Shown: piece after piece, positions 49,979-59,719 of the stretch
How positions within the stretch are numbered: the first letter of the stretch is position 1
Layout of the letters: each line of letters opens with the position of its first letter
From: Methylophaga marina
GTDB lineage: Bacteria; Pseudomonadota; Gammaproteobacteria; Nitrosococcales; Methylophagaceae
Assembly (NCBI RefSeq): GCF_030296755.1
Contig: NZ_AP027741.1
Location: 806,001 to 870,000 of the forward strand
DNA: 64,000 nt
Direction: 5' to 3'
Translations under genes and position numbers: made by a program
The notes under the pieces: model-generated
The model's input: the letters and a program-made list of their open reading frames with translations, nothing else
The model's database searches: none
What the model was told of the DNA's origin: nothing

Positions 49979-52210
49979 TCAGAACTTATAGGTCAGATTG
50001 ACATTGGCGCTTCTTGCATCACCTTTATAGACGATGCTGCCACCTCGATATAACGCAGTATAGTAATCCTTATCAAACAAATTAAGAATATTGGCACGGA
50101 CTGTCATGTTGTCGTTGATTTCATAAGAAGCAAAGGCATCATAAACAATATATCCAGGAATACTGATATCAGTATTAGCGGCCGCATCTGGCTGTCCGCC
50201 AAACATGCCACTGGAATAGGTCACCACCCCACCAAAGGCGAATTTTTGCGTGGCCTGATATTTTAATTGACCATTAAAGCTACGTTTCGCGAAGTTAGCT
50301 TTTGGTTTACCTTCATCAGCAGGATCAAAGGCTTTCAGTGTTTCTGAATGCATCAAAGCAAGCCCCATTTGACCACTCAACCTATCTGTGATGTTACCCG
50401 ATAGACCAAGTTCGATACCACGAACACGGTTTTCACCCGTGTTAAGACTACCACCACCTGAATATGAGTCATTCCCACCTTCAATAACGTCATCTTTAGT
50501 GATTTGAAACACCGCAGCTGTTAACAACAAGTTGTTCTCAAGCAGGTTCCATTTGGTACCAATTTCTAAATTGGTAGACTGCTCAGGATCCGCACTCTTG
50601 TAGTTGCCATCAGAGTCTGAACACAAACCACCATAACCACAACTGCCACCAGCATCAGCTTCACCACCATTGATATTGGAAGAAGTGCTCCAGCTGGCAT
50701 AGATATTACCGTTTTTCCAGGGCGAGAATACAACGCCGGTGTGACCATTCCAGAAACCATCGCTGTAGCTACGATCCATTTCAGCTTGAGGTCCTCCGCG
50801 ACCATTCCTAGCAGCTGTCCACAGATCATAATCGAAATAATCGTAACGAATCCCAGCGAAGACTTCCCAATCTTCATTCAGGGTGATTGTATCCATCAAA
50901 TAAGCAGAGACTGTCTTCAGCTCTAACTGAGTCGATGCATCGTTTCTACTAGCCGTACCCGACCAAGCATTATTGTTGGGATTGTATGGGTCAACCGCTA
51001 CGCTCGATGGGTTAACATCATAATTCCCGGCATCCATTTCTTCTTTAGCAAATTCAATACCTGTAACTATCGTATGGCGCTTGCCCCAAAGATTCTGATC
51101 GATAATTAAGTTTGTCTGGTTGCCAAGGTAATCATTTTCCTGCCAACCGGTGAATGATCGCGTACCTGCTGAGCGAGCACTATAGGCAGTCACGATATAC
51201 TCGTTTTCAGTTTTACCAACACGAGATTTATTTTCTAATCGCATGCCCTCTGTTAACTCAACATCAAAACCAAATGTAAAAATATCTGCCTTGGAATGTT
51301 GGAAGTCTAGTCCGTCCTGGCCAACATAATCATACTTAAGTATTTTGTTGGTATCTCGATCCAGAGCAACACCCGGATCCGTTCGATCATCGGCACGAAA
51401 GTGATAATAATCTGCTGTCAGGCTAAGTTCATCGGTCGGCTGATAAATTGCAGACAACAAAGCACCTTGGCGTCGTTTTTCTGCTGGATCTCGATCAGGG
51501 ACATCTGCCTCACTGTATAAAGCATTAAAGCGAACAGCGAAGTCATCGCTTAGCACTTTATTCGTATCCAAGGTATAGCGCTGATATTCATCCGTACCCA
51601 GTCCACCCGATAGCGTTGTAAAGTCATCATCCAGGCTCGCCTTTTTAGTCACGCTATTTACGGCACCACCCGTAGACCCACGCCCTGCAAAAGTTGAACT
51701 AGGACCTTTTGTAATTTCAACTTGCTCAAGCGCAAAAGTTTCACGGGTGATAAGGCCTGGGTCACGCAAACCGTCGGTGAATACATCATTACGTGCTTCG
51801 TAGCCTCGAATAATATAACGGTCACCGAAAGAATTACCGCCCTCACCCGTACCCAATGTAATGCCAGGCTGTGCGCTCAGAATATCTTTTAATTCTGTCT
51901 TACCTGAGTCGATAATCGACTCTTTTGTCAAAACAGTCATGGTTTGTGGCGTTTCGGCAATGTCGCGCGTACGCTTGTTATCAGATAAACGGTTGGCTTT
52001 ATAAGGCGCATCAGGCTCTGCGTAAGGACTACTTTCTGCAGTAGATTTGTCTCCCTCGATAACAACAGTATCGAGATCGACTTCTTCAGCAAAGGCTGGT
52101 GTTGTCATTGCTGATGATAGTGCCATAGCCAATGTCGACATCACCCATTTTTGACTATTGGCTCGACGAGTAAAGCCACTACGCCCCAATTTTGTCTCTT
52201 TCTTTGCCAT
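49979..52210 (-). CDS. fiu: TonB-dependent catecholate siderophore receptor (Fiu/PiuA-like)
   Basis: 743 residues. A long signal peptide ends PAFA-EEV near residue 42 and is followed by a TonB box-like DTVVIEG. The plug domain has PQTMTVLTKESI and RGYEARNDVFTDGLRD, with a conserved EQVEITKGPSSTFAGRGS. A 22-strand barrel ends in VNLTYKF with terminal phenylalanine. It probably imports iron bound to monocatechol or catecholate siderophores. The pairing with piuC supports the Fiu/PiuA type. A Fur box lies about 470 bp upstream. No siderophore synthesis genes are in the window. Confidence 0.9.
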   Translation of the reverse strand: MAKKETKLGRSGFTRRANSQKWVMSTLAMALSSAMTTPAFAEEVDLDTVVIEGDKSTAESSPYAEPDAPYKANRLSDNKRTRDIAETPQTMTVLTKESIIDSGKTELKDILSAQPGITLGTGEGGNSFGDRYIIRGYEARNDVFTDGLRDPGLITRETFALEQVEITKGPSSTFAGRGSTGGAVNSVTKKASLDDDFTTLSGGLGTDEYQRYTLDTNKVLSDDFAVRFNALYSEADVPDRDPAEKRRQGALLSAIYQPTDELSLTADYYHFRADDRTDPGVALDRDTNKILKYDYVGQDGLDFQHSKADIFTFGFDVELTEGMRLENKSRVGKTENEYIVTAYSARSAGTRSFTGWQENDYLGNQTNLIIDQNLWGKRHTIVTGIEFAKEEMDAGNYDVNPSSVAVDPYNPNNNAWSGTASRNDASTQLELKTVSAYLMDTITLNEDWEVFAGIRYDYFDYDLWTAARNGRGGPQAEMDRSYSDGFWNGHTGVVFSPWKNGNIYASWSTSSNINGGEADAGGSCGYGGLCSDSDGNYKSADPEQSTNLEIGTKWNLLENNLLLTAAVFQITKDDVIEGGNDSYSGGGSLNTGENRVRGIELGLSGNITDRLSGQMGLALMHSETLKAFDPADEGKPKANFAKRSFNGQLKYQATQKFAFGGVVTYSSGMFGGQPDAAANTDISIPGYIVYDAFASYEINDNMTVRANILNLFDKDYYTALYRGGSIVYKGDARSANVNLTYKF

Positions 52211-52683
52211 TAAGATTCCTTCACCCTATAAATTAAGATACGAACAATTAGTATTCAATATAATATTAAAAATGATTCATCGCTTTCCCTGACAGGGAAT
52301 CAAGTCTAGTAATTGCAGATTGAGTCGGACTATAACTTAGCGCAAAGTTACTTAAGCTTAAGGCAGAAGAACAAAGCCTTAGTTTTAGATCAAAAGTGGC
52401 TTCTGACCAACTAGAAAACGCTATTGATGAGATGCTCAAACTCATACTTAGGACTTTATCAACCTAATCAGTACCGCCAGAAAATTAATTCCTACTTTTA
52501 CTGCATTGACAAGCTACATAAGCAGAATTGAGCTCAGCTACACCACTATGACTGACTTTTCTCCATTAATCAGCCAGGCTCAATACCTTCATAACCCTGA
52601 CATATCAATCTATTTAAATTAAATATCAGTGTTCCTACTAGCAAACTTGTAGACCTTAATGACGCACGCGACAAATCGAAGGC

Positions 52684-52702
52684 GGTAATAATAATGATTA
52701 TC
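52684..52702. promoter_or_regulatory. Fur box
   Basis: GGTAATAATAATGATTATC matches 16 of 19 positions of the GATAATGATAATCATTATC consensus. A GATAAT on the minus strand overlapping it could be a -10 reading toward the TonB receptor. It is likely the iron-responsive operator for that receptor, though unusually far upstream. Confidence 0.72.
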
Positions 52703-52721
52703 CTTTAGAGTTGCAAGCAAA

Positions 52722-52733
52722 GATAATGCTAAT
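52722..52733. promoter_or_regulatory. Second, partial Fur site
   Basis: GATAATGCTAAT matches the first two hexamers of the Fur consensus with one mismatch and lies 19 bp beyond the main box. It could extend Fur binding over the region. Confidence 0.35.
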
Positions 52734-52780
52734 TTCATGACTTACTTTTTTATACAACCAGATCTTGGATAAGGAATATC

Positions 52781-52894
52781 GTGTTAATAAGGACTATTCA
52801 GTGCAAAATATTAGCAGATGATATTATTTGCTTTGCAGATTTTCATTATGCAATAGAGAGAATGAGGGCTAGAGCAGAGTCCTCACAGGAATAG
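52781..52894 (+). CDS. Possible 37-residue protein downstream of the Fur sites
   Basis: GTG at 52781 has AAGGA five bases ahead and opens 37 codons to TAG (LIRTIQCKILADDIICFADF then a charged end ERMRARAESSQE). It matches nothing that I recognise. Its place 50-80 bp beyond two Fur-like sites on the plus strand is the only reason to list it; a chance frame is quite possible. Confidence 0.2.
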   Translation: MLIRTIQCKILADDIICFADFHYAIERMRARAESSQE

Positions 52895-53059
52895 AAGTAA
52901 AGAGATTCACCCAAACATCTAAAGTGAGAAATATTAAAAACCATAAACGATAGAGTGATGTGCAAATAGCAATGATTAATTGAATAAGAATGAGAGCTTA
53001 GGCTATCGGCTATGGCGAAAGTGATGAGATTACGAAATCGCTGGGAATGGCTTGTAAGA

Positions 53060-53136
53060 TGGTACGCCCGGCAGGACTCGAACCTGCTACCCTCGGCTTA
53101 GAAGGCCGATGCTCTATCCAGATGAGCTACGGGCGC
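53060..53136 (-). tRNA. tRNA-Arg (anticodon TCT)
   Basis: 77 bases with encoded CCA. The acceptor arm pairs GCGCCCG with CGGGCGT, the anticodon stem TCGGC/GCCGA holds loop CTTCTAA, and the T loop is TTCGAGT. It reads AGA codons. It lies 37 bp downstream of tRNA-Pro on the same strand and is probably cotranscribed. Confidence 0.96.
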
Positions 53137-53173
53137 ATATGATTTATACTAAGCGAGGACATAAGTTAAGAAG

Positions 53174-53250
<77 letters not shown>

Positions 53251-53285
53251 ACTTAATTCGAGAAGTCATCCCCGAAGAAGGCGAA

Positions 53286-53314
53286 ATAATACGTGGTTAG
53301 AATTTAAGAGTCAA
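53286..53314 (-). promoter_or_regulatory. Sigma-70 promoter of the tRNA-Pro/tRNA-Arg pair
   Basis: TTGACT (53309-53314) and TATTAT (53286-53291) on the minus strand with exactly 17 bp between. Transcription would start about 30 bases before the mature tRNA-Pro. Confidence 0.7.
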
Positions 53315-53390
53315 TCACTGTTTTGATATTTTTTGCTGTTCAGCTCACATCATGCGATCATAGCCGCTTTTGCATAAGCGGGAATGATGA

Positions 53391-54248
53391 ATGAGCGCAA
53401 AGATTATCGATGGCAAGGCAGTTGCAGCTGACCTGAAACAACAATTGAAATTAGCGACGGCAGAACGATTAGCAGAAGGAAAACGTCGTCCAGGTCTTGC
53501 GGTCATATTGATAGGCGCTAATCCGGCATCGCAGGTCTATGTAGGTAGCAAACGAAAAAGCTGTGAAGAAATTGGATTCAAATCTGAAGCCTATGATCTT
53601 CCAGAAACAGCGACCGAAGAAGAGTTACTCTCTCTAATTGATAAATTAAATCAAGATGACGATATAGATGGCATTCTGGTGCAGTTACCTTTGCCTCAAC
53701 ACATTTCTGCGGAAACGGTGATTGAACGAATCGCCCCACATAAAGACGTCGATGGCTTCCATCCATATAATATCGGCCGTCTTGCTCAACGTAATCCACA
53801 ACTCAGACCTTGTACACCAAAGGGAGTGATTACCCTACTGCGCACCACTGGAGTCGATCTCAAAGGTCTCGAAGCTGTGGTAGTAGGTGCCTCTAATATA
53901 GTTGGTAGGCCTATGGCACTGGAATTATTATTGGCTGGCTGCACTACCACCGTTTGTCATCGCTGGACAAATAATCTGGAAGAACAAGTGCGTCGTGCTG
54001 ACTTATTAGTGGTCGCCGTAGGTATAGCGGGTTTCATTCCTGGTGAATGGATAAAACAAGGTGCCATCGTCATTGATGTCGGTATTAATCGCTTGGAAAA
54101 TGGCAAACTCACGGGTGACGTAGAGTTTGAAAAAGCCAAAGAAAAAGCCAGTTGGATAACACCCGTACCGGGTGGTGTCGGTCCTATGACCGTGGCGACA
54201 CTTCTGGAAAATACCTTATTTGCTGCAGAAACTTTGCACAAAGACTAG
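53391..54248 (+). CDS. folD: Bifunctional methylenetetrahydrofolate dehydrogenase/cyclohydrolase
   Basis: 285 residues. Interconverts 5,10-methylene-, methenyl- and 10-formyl-tetrahydrofolate with NADP. The active-site [13 protein letters not shown] (catalytic lysine), [11 protein letters not shown] and [12 protein letters not shown] (cofactor site) and [12 protein letters not shown] are present. ATG at 53391 follows GCGGGAA. It is a lone plus-strand gene between tRNAs and cysS. In a methylotroph it would also serve C1 assimilation, but that is inference. Confidence 0.95.
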   Translation: MSAKIIDGKAVAADLKQQLKLATAERLAEGKRRPGLAVILIGANPASQVYVGSKRKSCEEIGFKSEAYDLPETATEEELLSLIDKLNQDDDIDGILVQLPLPQHISAETVIERIAPHKDVDGFHPYNIGRLAQRNPQLRPCTPKGVITLLRTTGVDLKGLEAVVVGASNIVGRPMALELLLAGCTTTVCHRWTNNLEEQVRRADLLVVAVGIAGFIPGEWIKQGAIVIDVGINRLENGKLTGDVEFEKAKEKASWITPVPGGVGPMTVATLLENTLFAAETLHKD

Positions 54249-54253
54249 CTCTG

Positions 54254-54282
54254 TAAGCGCCTGCTAAAAAAGCAGGCGCTTA
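54254..54282. terminator. Hairpin between convergent folD and cysS
   Basis: A perfect 12-bp stem TAAGCGCCTGCT/AGCAGGCGCTTA with an A5 loop (T5 on the minus strand). There are no clear T tracts after it, so it may be a weak bidirectional terminator or a stability element. Confidence 0.6.
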
Positions 54283-54288
54283 TATTCA

Positions 54289-55680
54289 CTACACACGACG
54301 CCAGCTGGTTTTACCTGCCGCATCTTCAAGCACGATACCCATTTCCGTCAACTCATCACGAATCTCATCAGCACGAGCCCAGTTTTTATCCGCTCTGGCC
54401 TGATTACGTTCAACCACTAAGTTATCGATATAATCAGCTTGTTGATCAGAGTCGCCATCTCCGGTCAGGAATTTGTCTGCATCTTGCTGAAACAAACCAA
54501 GTACATCACCAAATGATGACAACAGGCCAGCAAGATAAGCCACATTATCTGATTGACCTTGCTCTCTTGCCTTGTTTATCGCTTGTCTGACATCAGCCAT
54601 CACTGACAGCGCTAATGCGGTATTGAAATCATCATCCATAGCCGATTTGAATCGTTGACCGTATTCCTCATCATCCTGCCAACGAACACTTTCTGCCGTA
54701 TCCACTTCACGCAAAGTCGTGTAAAAGCGGGTTAATGCAGATTTGGCTTGATCCAGTTGATCTTCGGCATAATTCAAAGGACTACGATAATGACTCGAGA
54801 GAATAAAATAACGAATCACCTCGGCCGGATACAGCTCTAACACTTCACGCACCGTGAAGAAATTGCCCAGAGACTTAGACATTTTTTCATCGTCTATACG
54901 AACAAAGCCATTATGCATCCAGTAATTGACTGACTGACAATCGTGAGCGCCTTCAGATTGTGCTATTTCATTTTCGTGATGAGGGAATTGTAAATCCTGT
55001 CCACCACCATGAATATCAAACCGCTCACCCAAGCAGTGTGCTGACATCGCTGAGCATTCAATATGCCAACCTGGTCGTCCTGCCCCCCAAGGTGATTCCC
55101 AGGCAGGTTCATCAGCTTTGGCCGCTTTCCACAAAACAAAATCGAGAGGATCTGTTTTTGCTTCATTGACTGCAATTCGTTCACCAGCGCGTAAGTCTTC
55201 AATATTACGACCAGATAATTTGCCATAACTGTCGAATTCGCTGACGTCATAATACACATCGCCATTATCGGCTTTGTAGGCCAGCCCTTTGTCCATCAAG
55301 GTCTCAATCATCGCCAGAATTTCTGCCATTGATTCAGTTGCCTTAGGCTCAAGATCAGGTCTGAGAACACCCAAAGCATCTGCATCCTTATGCATTTCTT
55401 CAATATAACGCTCAGTCAAAGATTGAATAGATTCGCCATTCTCTGCTGCACGTTTAATGATTTTGTCGTCAATATCCGTAATATTTCTCACGTAGGTCAC
55501 GTTATAACCCAGTGCACGTAAGTATCGGGTCACAACATCAAAAACAACCATTACCCTTGCATGACCAACGTGACATAAATCGTAGACCGTCATACCGCAG
55601 ACATACATGTTGACTTTTGCTTCATGTATGGGAGTGAAAACATCTTTCTGTCTGGTAAGGGTGTTATAGATTTTTAGCAT
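54289..55680 (-). CDS. cysS: Cysteinyl-tRNA synthetase
   Basis: 463 residues, class I. The zinc cysteine and HIGH-type motif lie in [16 protein letters not shown] (28-43), the second zinc region in [14 protein letters not shown], and the KMSKS motif in [12 protein letters not shown]. Starts one base after the glnS stop, an unusual but clear cotranscribed pair of synthetases. Confidence 0.96.
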   Translation of the reverse strand: MLKIYNTLTRQKDVFTPIHEAKVNMYVCGMTVYDLCHVGHARVMVVFDVVTRYLRALGYNVTYVRNITDIDDKIIKRAAENGESIQSLTERYIEEMHKDADALGVLRPDLEPKATESMAEILAMIETLMDKGLAYKADNGDVYYDVSEFDSYGKLSGRNIEDLRAGERIAVNEAKTDPLDFVLWKAAKADEPAWESPWGAGRPGWHIECSAMSAHCLGERFDIHGGGQDLQFPHHENEIAQSEGAHDCQSVNYWMHNGFVRIDDEKMSKSLGNFFTVREVLELYPAEVIRYFILSSHYRSPLNYAEDQLDQAKSALTRFYTTLREVDTAESVRWQDDEEYGQRFKSAMDDDFNTALALSVMADVRQAINKAREQGQSDNVAYLAGLLSSFGDVLGLFQQDADKFLTGDGDSDQQADYIDNLVVERNQARADKNWARADEIRDELTEMGIVLEDAAGKTSWRRV

Positions 55681-55681
55681 A

Positions 55682-57354
55682 TTAGTTATTCTTCGACGTA
55701 TCTTCTTTTAAACTGATAGTGAGATTAAATACCGGCGAGTCAGCGGTGTGATCATAACGGTCGCTAACAAAATAGCCTTCTCGCTCAAACTGAAAAACCG
55801 TTTCTGGTTTACAATCCACTATAGCAGGCTCTGCAAGTGCTTTAATCACCTTCAATGACTCAGGGTTCACATCATCCAGATAATTACCCGTTTCTTTGCC
55901 AGGTGCTTCGGCCAAAAACAATCTATCATACAAACGTAGTTCGACTTCTTTGCCTTCTGTTGCTGACACCCAATGAATGACGCCTCGAGGCTTCATTTCA
56001 GGTGGTGGATTCTGCCCCACGGTATCAGGCACTAATGAGGCAATCACTTCTATCACGTCACCGCTATCATTTTTAATAACGTCATCCGCTTTGATTACAT
56101 AGGCACCACGCAAACGCACATAGTCCCCTATCACTAAGCGTTTGAATTTTTTCGGCTCAGACTGGTGTCTTCAGTAAAATCGGAGGCATCAATATAAATC
56201 GTTTGGGTAAATGGTATTGAGCGGTGACCCATAGACTCTTGCTGCGGATGATTCGCGACTTCAAGCCATTCAGTGTTGTCAGCGGCATTAGTGATCGAGA
56301 CTTTTAATGGGTTGAGCACGCACATGGCCCGTGCTGCGTTTTCATTCAAGTCATTACGAATTTCAAATTCTAACTGTGCAATATCCACCACACCGTCTGT
56401 TTTGGCTACAGCAAGCCCATTACAAAAAGCGCGAAGAGCTGCGGCGGTGTAGCCCCGTCTTCTCATACCTGAGATGGTTGGCATTCTCGGATCATTCCAA
56501 CCAGCAACAATTTGATCATCCACGAGCTGTTTCAAATTACGCTTACTGGTCACTGTGTAGTTCAGATTCAAGCGTCCAAACTCATACTGCTTTGGTTTGG
56601 AAGGCACTGGCAGATTTTCAATAAACCATTCATATAAAGGACGATGGTCCTGAAACTCCAGTGTACAGATACTGTGCGTCACCCCTTCAATCGCATCGCC
56701 CTGACCATGAGCAAAGTCATAGCTAGGATAAATACACCATTTGTCACCGGTTTGGTGATGTGCTTTTTTGCGAATGCGATACAAAATCGGATCACGCATA
56801 TTCATATTGGGCGAGGCCATATCAATCTTCGCCCGCAGCACACAAAATCCTTCCTCAAACTCACCCTGTTTCATTTTCTCAAACAAAGTCAGGTTTTCTT
56901 CAACACTACGGTTACGGAAAGGTGACTCTTTACCTGGCTTGGTTGCCCAGCCGCGATATTCGCTGGCTTGTTCAGCGGTCAGATCGCAGACATACGCTTT
57001 ACCCTGTTTGATGAGGTGAATAGCCCAAGCGTAAAACTGTTCGAAATAATTAGATGCATAACGCACATCCCCTGCCCATTGAAAGCCCAGCCATTGCACA
57101 TCATCCTTGATAGCTTCAATGTACTCCTGCTCTTCCTTAGCTGGATTGGTATCATCAAAGCGTAAGTGACAGTCACCGCCGAACTCTTCAGCTAAACCGA
57201 AGTTCAGACAGATAGATTTCGCGTGACCAATATGGAGATAACCGTTTGGTTCAGGTGGAAAACGTGTGACGATTTTGCCAGTCACCCTTCCCGTATCAAT
57301 ATCTTCCTGAATGATAGGACGAATAAAATTATGATTAACAGCAGACTCGGACAT
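55682..57354 (-). CDS. glnS: Glutaminyl-tRNA synthetase (frame broken by one missing base)
   Basis: Class I synthetase. [17 protein letters not shown] carries the HIGH motif, VTSKRNL the KMSKS equivalent, and the C-terminal beta-barrel anticodon domain follows. The frame breaks after SRKNSNA at the T6 run 56147-56152. One added base reads [18 protein letters not shown] and gives 557 residues, close to E. coli (554). An error is certain if the cell uses GlnRS. I start at ATG 57354 ([14 protein letters not shown]). An upstream extension would run through the promoter. Confidence 0.94.
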
Positions 57355-57712
57355 ATTGAATGACAAATTTTTTATGAAAACGCGCATTATACGCTCTCCG
57401 TTAGGATGGGTAACAGCGCTGTTTTTCATCCTCATATAGAAAACCGCTAAATCCTGAACGATTGTTCTTTCGTATAGCCCCATTGTCGATTCACATTGAA
57501 TCCCTTATTTGTGATAGACATAGTTCAATTATTACAAATCCAGTATTACAGGATAGCGACCTGTTTATTCCCATCAGAACCCATATTGCTCTATCATGTT
57601 GTGTTTAAAATTGATCCGGGACCTTTCCGTTATGATCAGACGTTTTACGCAAATATTGCTATGGCTATTTGCCACTTTTTCTTTTTCAATACAAGCAGAT
57701 GGGATATCCAAA
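57355..57712. other. Divergent intergenic region glnS / ppiB
   Basis: 358 bp when ppiB starts at 57713. The glnS side holds the promoter at 57386-57413. The ppiB side holds an in-frame extension from ATG 57632 encoding a signal-peptide-like segment. Otherwise nothing recognisable. Confidence 0.6.
57386..57413 (-). promoter_or_regulatory. Promoter of glnS-cysS
   Basis: A perfect TATAAT (57386-57391) with a TTACCC -35 (57408-57413) at 16 bp, followed by a GCGCG discriminator. The start would be about 25 bases before the ATG at 57354. Confidence 0.6.
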
Positions 57713-58213
57713 ATGCCACAAGTCAAACTTGAAACCAGTCATGGTGACATCGTTATCGAACTCAATGAAGATAAAGCGCCTGTCACTGTTGCCAACTTTC
57801 TTAACTATGTTAACGAGGGTTTCTATGACGGTACGATTTTTCACCGTGTTATCAAAAATTTTATGATTCAAGGCGGTGGCTTTACTCAAGAATTCCAACA
57901 AAAACCCACCAAATCAGCCATTGAGAATGAAGCTGACAATGGTTTGAGTAACAAGCGAGGCGCTGTTTCTATGGCGAGAACCAATGATCCTCATTCAGCC
58001 ACTGCTCAATTTTTTATTAACACTGTCGACAATGGCTTTCTTGATTTTCAGGGTAAAGTACCCAGCGGTTGGGGCTATGCCGTATTTGGTGAAGTCATTG
58101 AAGGTATGGATGTCGTCGACTCAATAAGAGAAGTCGATACGACTATGCGTGGACCACATCAGGATGTGCCTACTGAAGACATTATTATCATTAAAGCCAG
58201 CGTCATCAATTAA
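57713..58213 (+). CDS. ppiB: Cyclophilin-type peptidyl-prolyl isomerase
   Basis: 166 residues from ATG 57713, preceded by GGGAT. Cyclophilin motifs [15 protein letters not shown] (catalytic arginine), [16 protein letters not shown] and [14 protein letters not shown] are present. It is closest in style to cytoplasmic PpiB, and the ppiB-lpxH order agrees. An in-frame ATG at 57632 would add [19 protein letters not shown] and further residues ending SIQADG. This is a plausible Sec signal peptide, so a periplasmic PpiA-like form of 193 residues is the alternative. Confidence 0.9.
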   Translation: MPQVKLETSHGDIVIELNEDKAPVTVANFLNYVNEGFYDGTIFHRVIKNFMIQGGGFTQEFQQKPTKSAIENEADNGLSNKRGAVSMARTNDPHSATAQFFINTVDNGFLDFQGKVPSGWGYAVFGEVIEGMDVVDSIREVDTTMRGPHQDVPTEDIIIIKASVIN

Positions 58214-58220
58214 TCAGATA

Positions 58221-58257
58221 AAACCTGCTTGTTGTTACACAAGCAGGTTTCTTTCTT
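58221..58257 (+). terminator. Terminator-like hairpin between ppiB and lpxH
   Basis: An 11-bp stem AAACCTGCTTG/CAAGCAGGTTT with an eight-base loop, then CTTTCTT, ending one base before the lpxH ATG. It resembles an intrinsic terminator and also covers the only ribosome-site-like bases (GCAGG) ahead of lpxH. Confidence 0.65.
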
Positions 58258-59013
58258 ATGACCAAACTATTTATCTCTGACCTTCACTTAAATCCTGCCA
58301 AGCCTGAATTAACCACGCTAGCCTGTCAGTTTCTTCAACAACAGTCTGATGCTGTTTCTGAGATTTATATTCTGGGTGATATTTTTAATACTTGGTTAGG
58401 AGATGACTTAGTCCCTGCTGAGTTTTCTGATTTCACCGACACTCTGCGTTCATTGACCAAAGCCGGAATAAACCTTTATCTGATGGTGGGTAACCGTGAT
58501 TTTATGCTCGGTAAAGCATTCGCAGACGCTGTGAATGCCACATTGATTAAAGACGGCTTCGAGCTCGATTTGGCAGAGACACCAACCCTGTTATTACATG
58601 GTGATAGCTTATGTATTGATGATGTTAGCTATCAACGTTATCGAAAAGTGGTGAACAATCGTTTTCTGCAATGGTGTTTTTTAAAGCTCCCTGCACGTTT
58701 CCGCCAAAAAATATCCGACAAAATAAAACAACAAAGTCAGCAAAAGAAACAATATAAATCCAGCCAAATAATGGATGTGAATCAGGCCGAAGTTGAGAAA
58801 GTGATGTTTGAGAGTAATGTCAGACTACTGATTCATGGTCACACCCATCGTCCCGCCATTCATCAAGTTAGATTAAGAAACAATCAAGATGCCTATCGCA
58901 TTGTATTAGGTGATTGGGAAAATAAAGTCAGTTATCTTTTGGTCGATGATCAGCAACTCACATTACATGATCACCGACTAGATAATCAGCAGCAAACTTT
59001 ACGATTGCGATGA
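58258..59013 (+). CDS. lpxH: UDP-2,3-diacylglucosamine hydrolase
   Basis: 251 residues. Calcineurin-like metallophosphoesterase that makes lipid X, the fourth step of lipid A synthesis. Metal motifs FISDLHL (D8, H10), ILGDIFNTW, MVGNRDFML, LLHGDSL and HGHTHRP are all present. It ends overlapping the 3' end of dsbC by 15 bases on the opposite strand. It completes the lipid A genes seen at the other end of the window, except lpxB and lpxC. Confidence 0.95.
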   Translation: MTKLFISDLHLNPAKPELTTLACQFLQQQSDAVSEIYILGDIFNTWLGDDLVPAEFSDFTDTLRSLTKAGINLYLMVGNRDFMLGKAFADAVNATLIKDGFELDLAETPTLLLHGDSLCIDDVSYQRYRKVVNNRFLQWCFLKLPARFRQKISDKIKQQSQQKKQYKSSQIMDVNQAEVEKVMFESNVRLLIHGHTHRPAIHQVRLRNNQDAYRIVLGDWENKVSYLLVDDQQLTLHDHRLDNQQQTLRLR

Positions 59014-59712
59014 ATTTTCGTCCAGTACCTGAATCAACTTTTCAGGTGGCAAATAGCCAGGCAAATTCTGGCCAGACTCGAGAAAAATAGAGGGGGTGCC
59101 TTGCACACCCAGTTGCTGACCTAATTCGAACTCAGCTTTTACCGGATTAGCGCATGTCTTTGTAGGAATTTCCTGACCCTGTTTTGCTTTGGTCATAGCT
59201 TTCTGTCTATCGGCCGCACACCATACATTGACAGCATCATCATAAGATTTAGACCCTATCCCACCTCGCGGGAAAGACAGATATCGGACTCGAATGCCCA
59301 AATCGTTGTATTTCTCCATTTCAGCGTGCATCTTACGGCAATAGCCGCAATCAATATCAGTAAACACAGTAATGGTGTATTTCGCTTTTTGGGGACCGAA
59401 TATAATCATATCTTTTTCATCAAGCTTGGCTAAAGCATCTTTACGTAAACTCACCCGACGTTGTTCAGTAAGATTGATTCTTGAATCCAATGACATCATG
59501 TCACCCTGAATCACATAACGGCCATCTTTAGAAAAATAGAGAATTTGACCATTAATAACGGCTTCATAAAATCCAGTATCGTCTACCGCTTTTAGGCTAG
59601 TAACTTTTACATCGGGTAATGACTTTTCTATCTTTTTACGGAGCTCATCATTATCGGCGTTTACGACACTGACACCGAACAAAGACAGTACTAATATGGC
59701 ATATTTCAACAT
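58999..59712 (-). CDS. dsbC: Periplasmic disulfide isomerase DsbC
   Basis: 237 residues. A signal peptide (MLKYAILVLSLFGVSVVNA), an N-terminal dimerisation domain (about 20-80) and a thioredoxin domain with the active site C122-G-Y-C125. A second pair of cysteines (VWCAAD and KTCANP) matches the structural disulfide of E. coli DsbC. The cis-proline loop is GTPSIFLE. It is near xerD as in many Gammaproteobacteria, with yajQ inserted between them. Confidence 0.95.
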   Translation of the reverse strand: MLKYAILVLSLFGVSVVNADNDELRKKIEKSLPDVKVTSLKAVDDTGFYEAVINGQILYFSKDGRYVIQGDMMSLDSRINLTEQRRVSLRKDALAKLDEKDMIIFGPQKAKYTITVFTDIDCGYCRKMHAEMEKYNDLGIRVRYLSFPRGGIGSKSYDDAVNVWCAADRQKAMTKAKQGQEIPTKTCANPVKAEFELGQQLGVQGTPSIFLESGQNLPGYLPPEKLIQVLDENSSQS

Positions 59713-59719
59713 GGAGTTA

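Larger units (their letters stand above)
52211..53059. other. 849-bp region upstream of the TonB receptor with Fur sites, no clear gene
   Basis: No reading frame of convincing length or codon pattern exists on either strand. It contains a strong Fur box (52684-52702), a second partial one (52722-52733) and a possible tiny plus-strand gene (52781-52894). The 470 bp between the Fur box and the receptor start is AT-rich and could be a long leader or decayed sequence. Confidence 0.6.

Noticed and set aside
52338-52467. Open stretch of about 43 codons on the plus strand (KLLKLKAEEQSLSFRSKV...)
   Set aside because: No start codon with a ribosome site and no recognisable family; probably chance.
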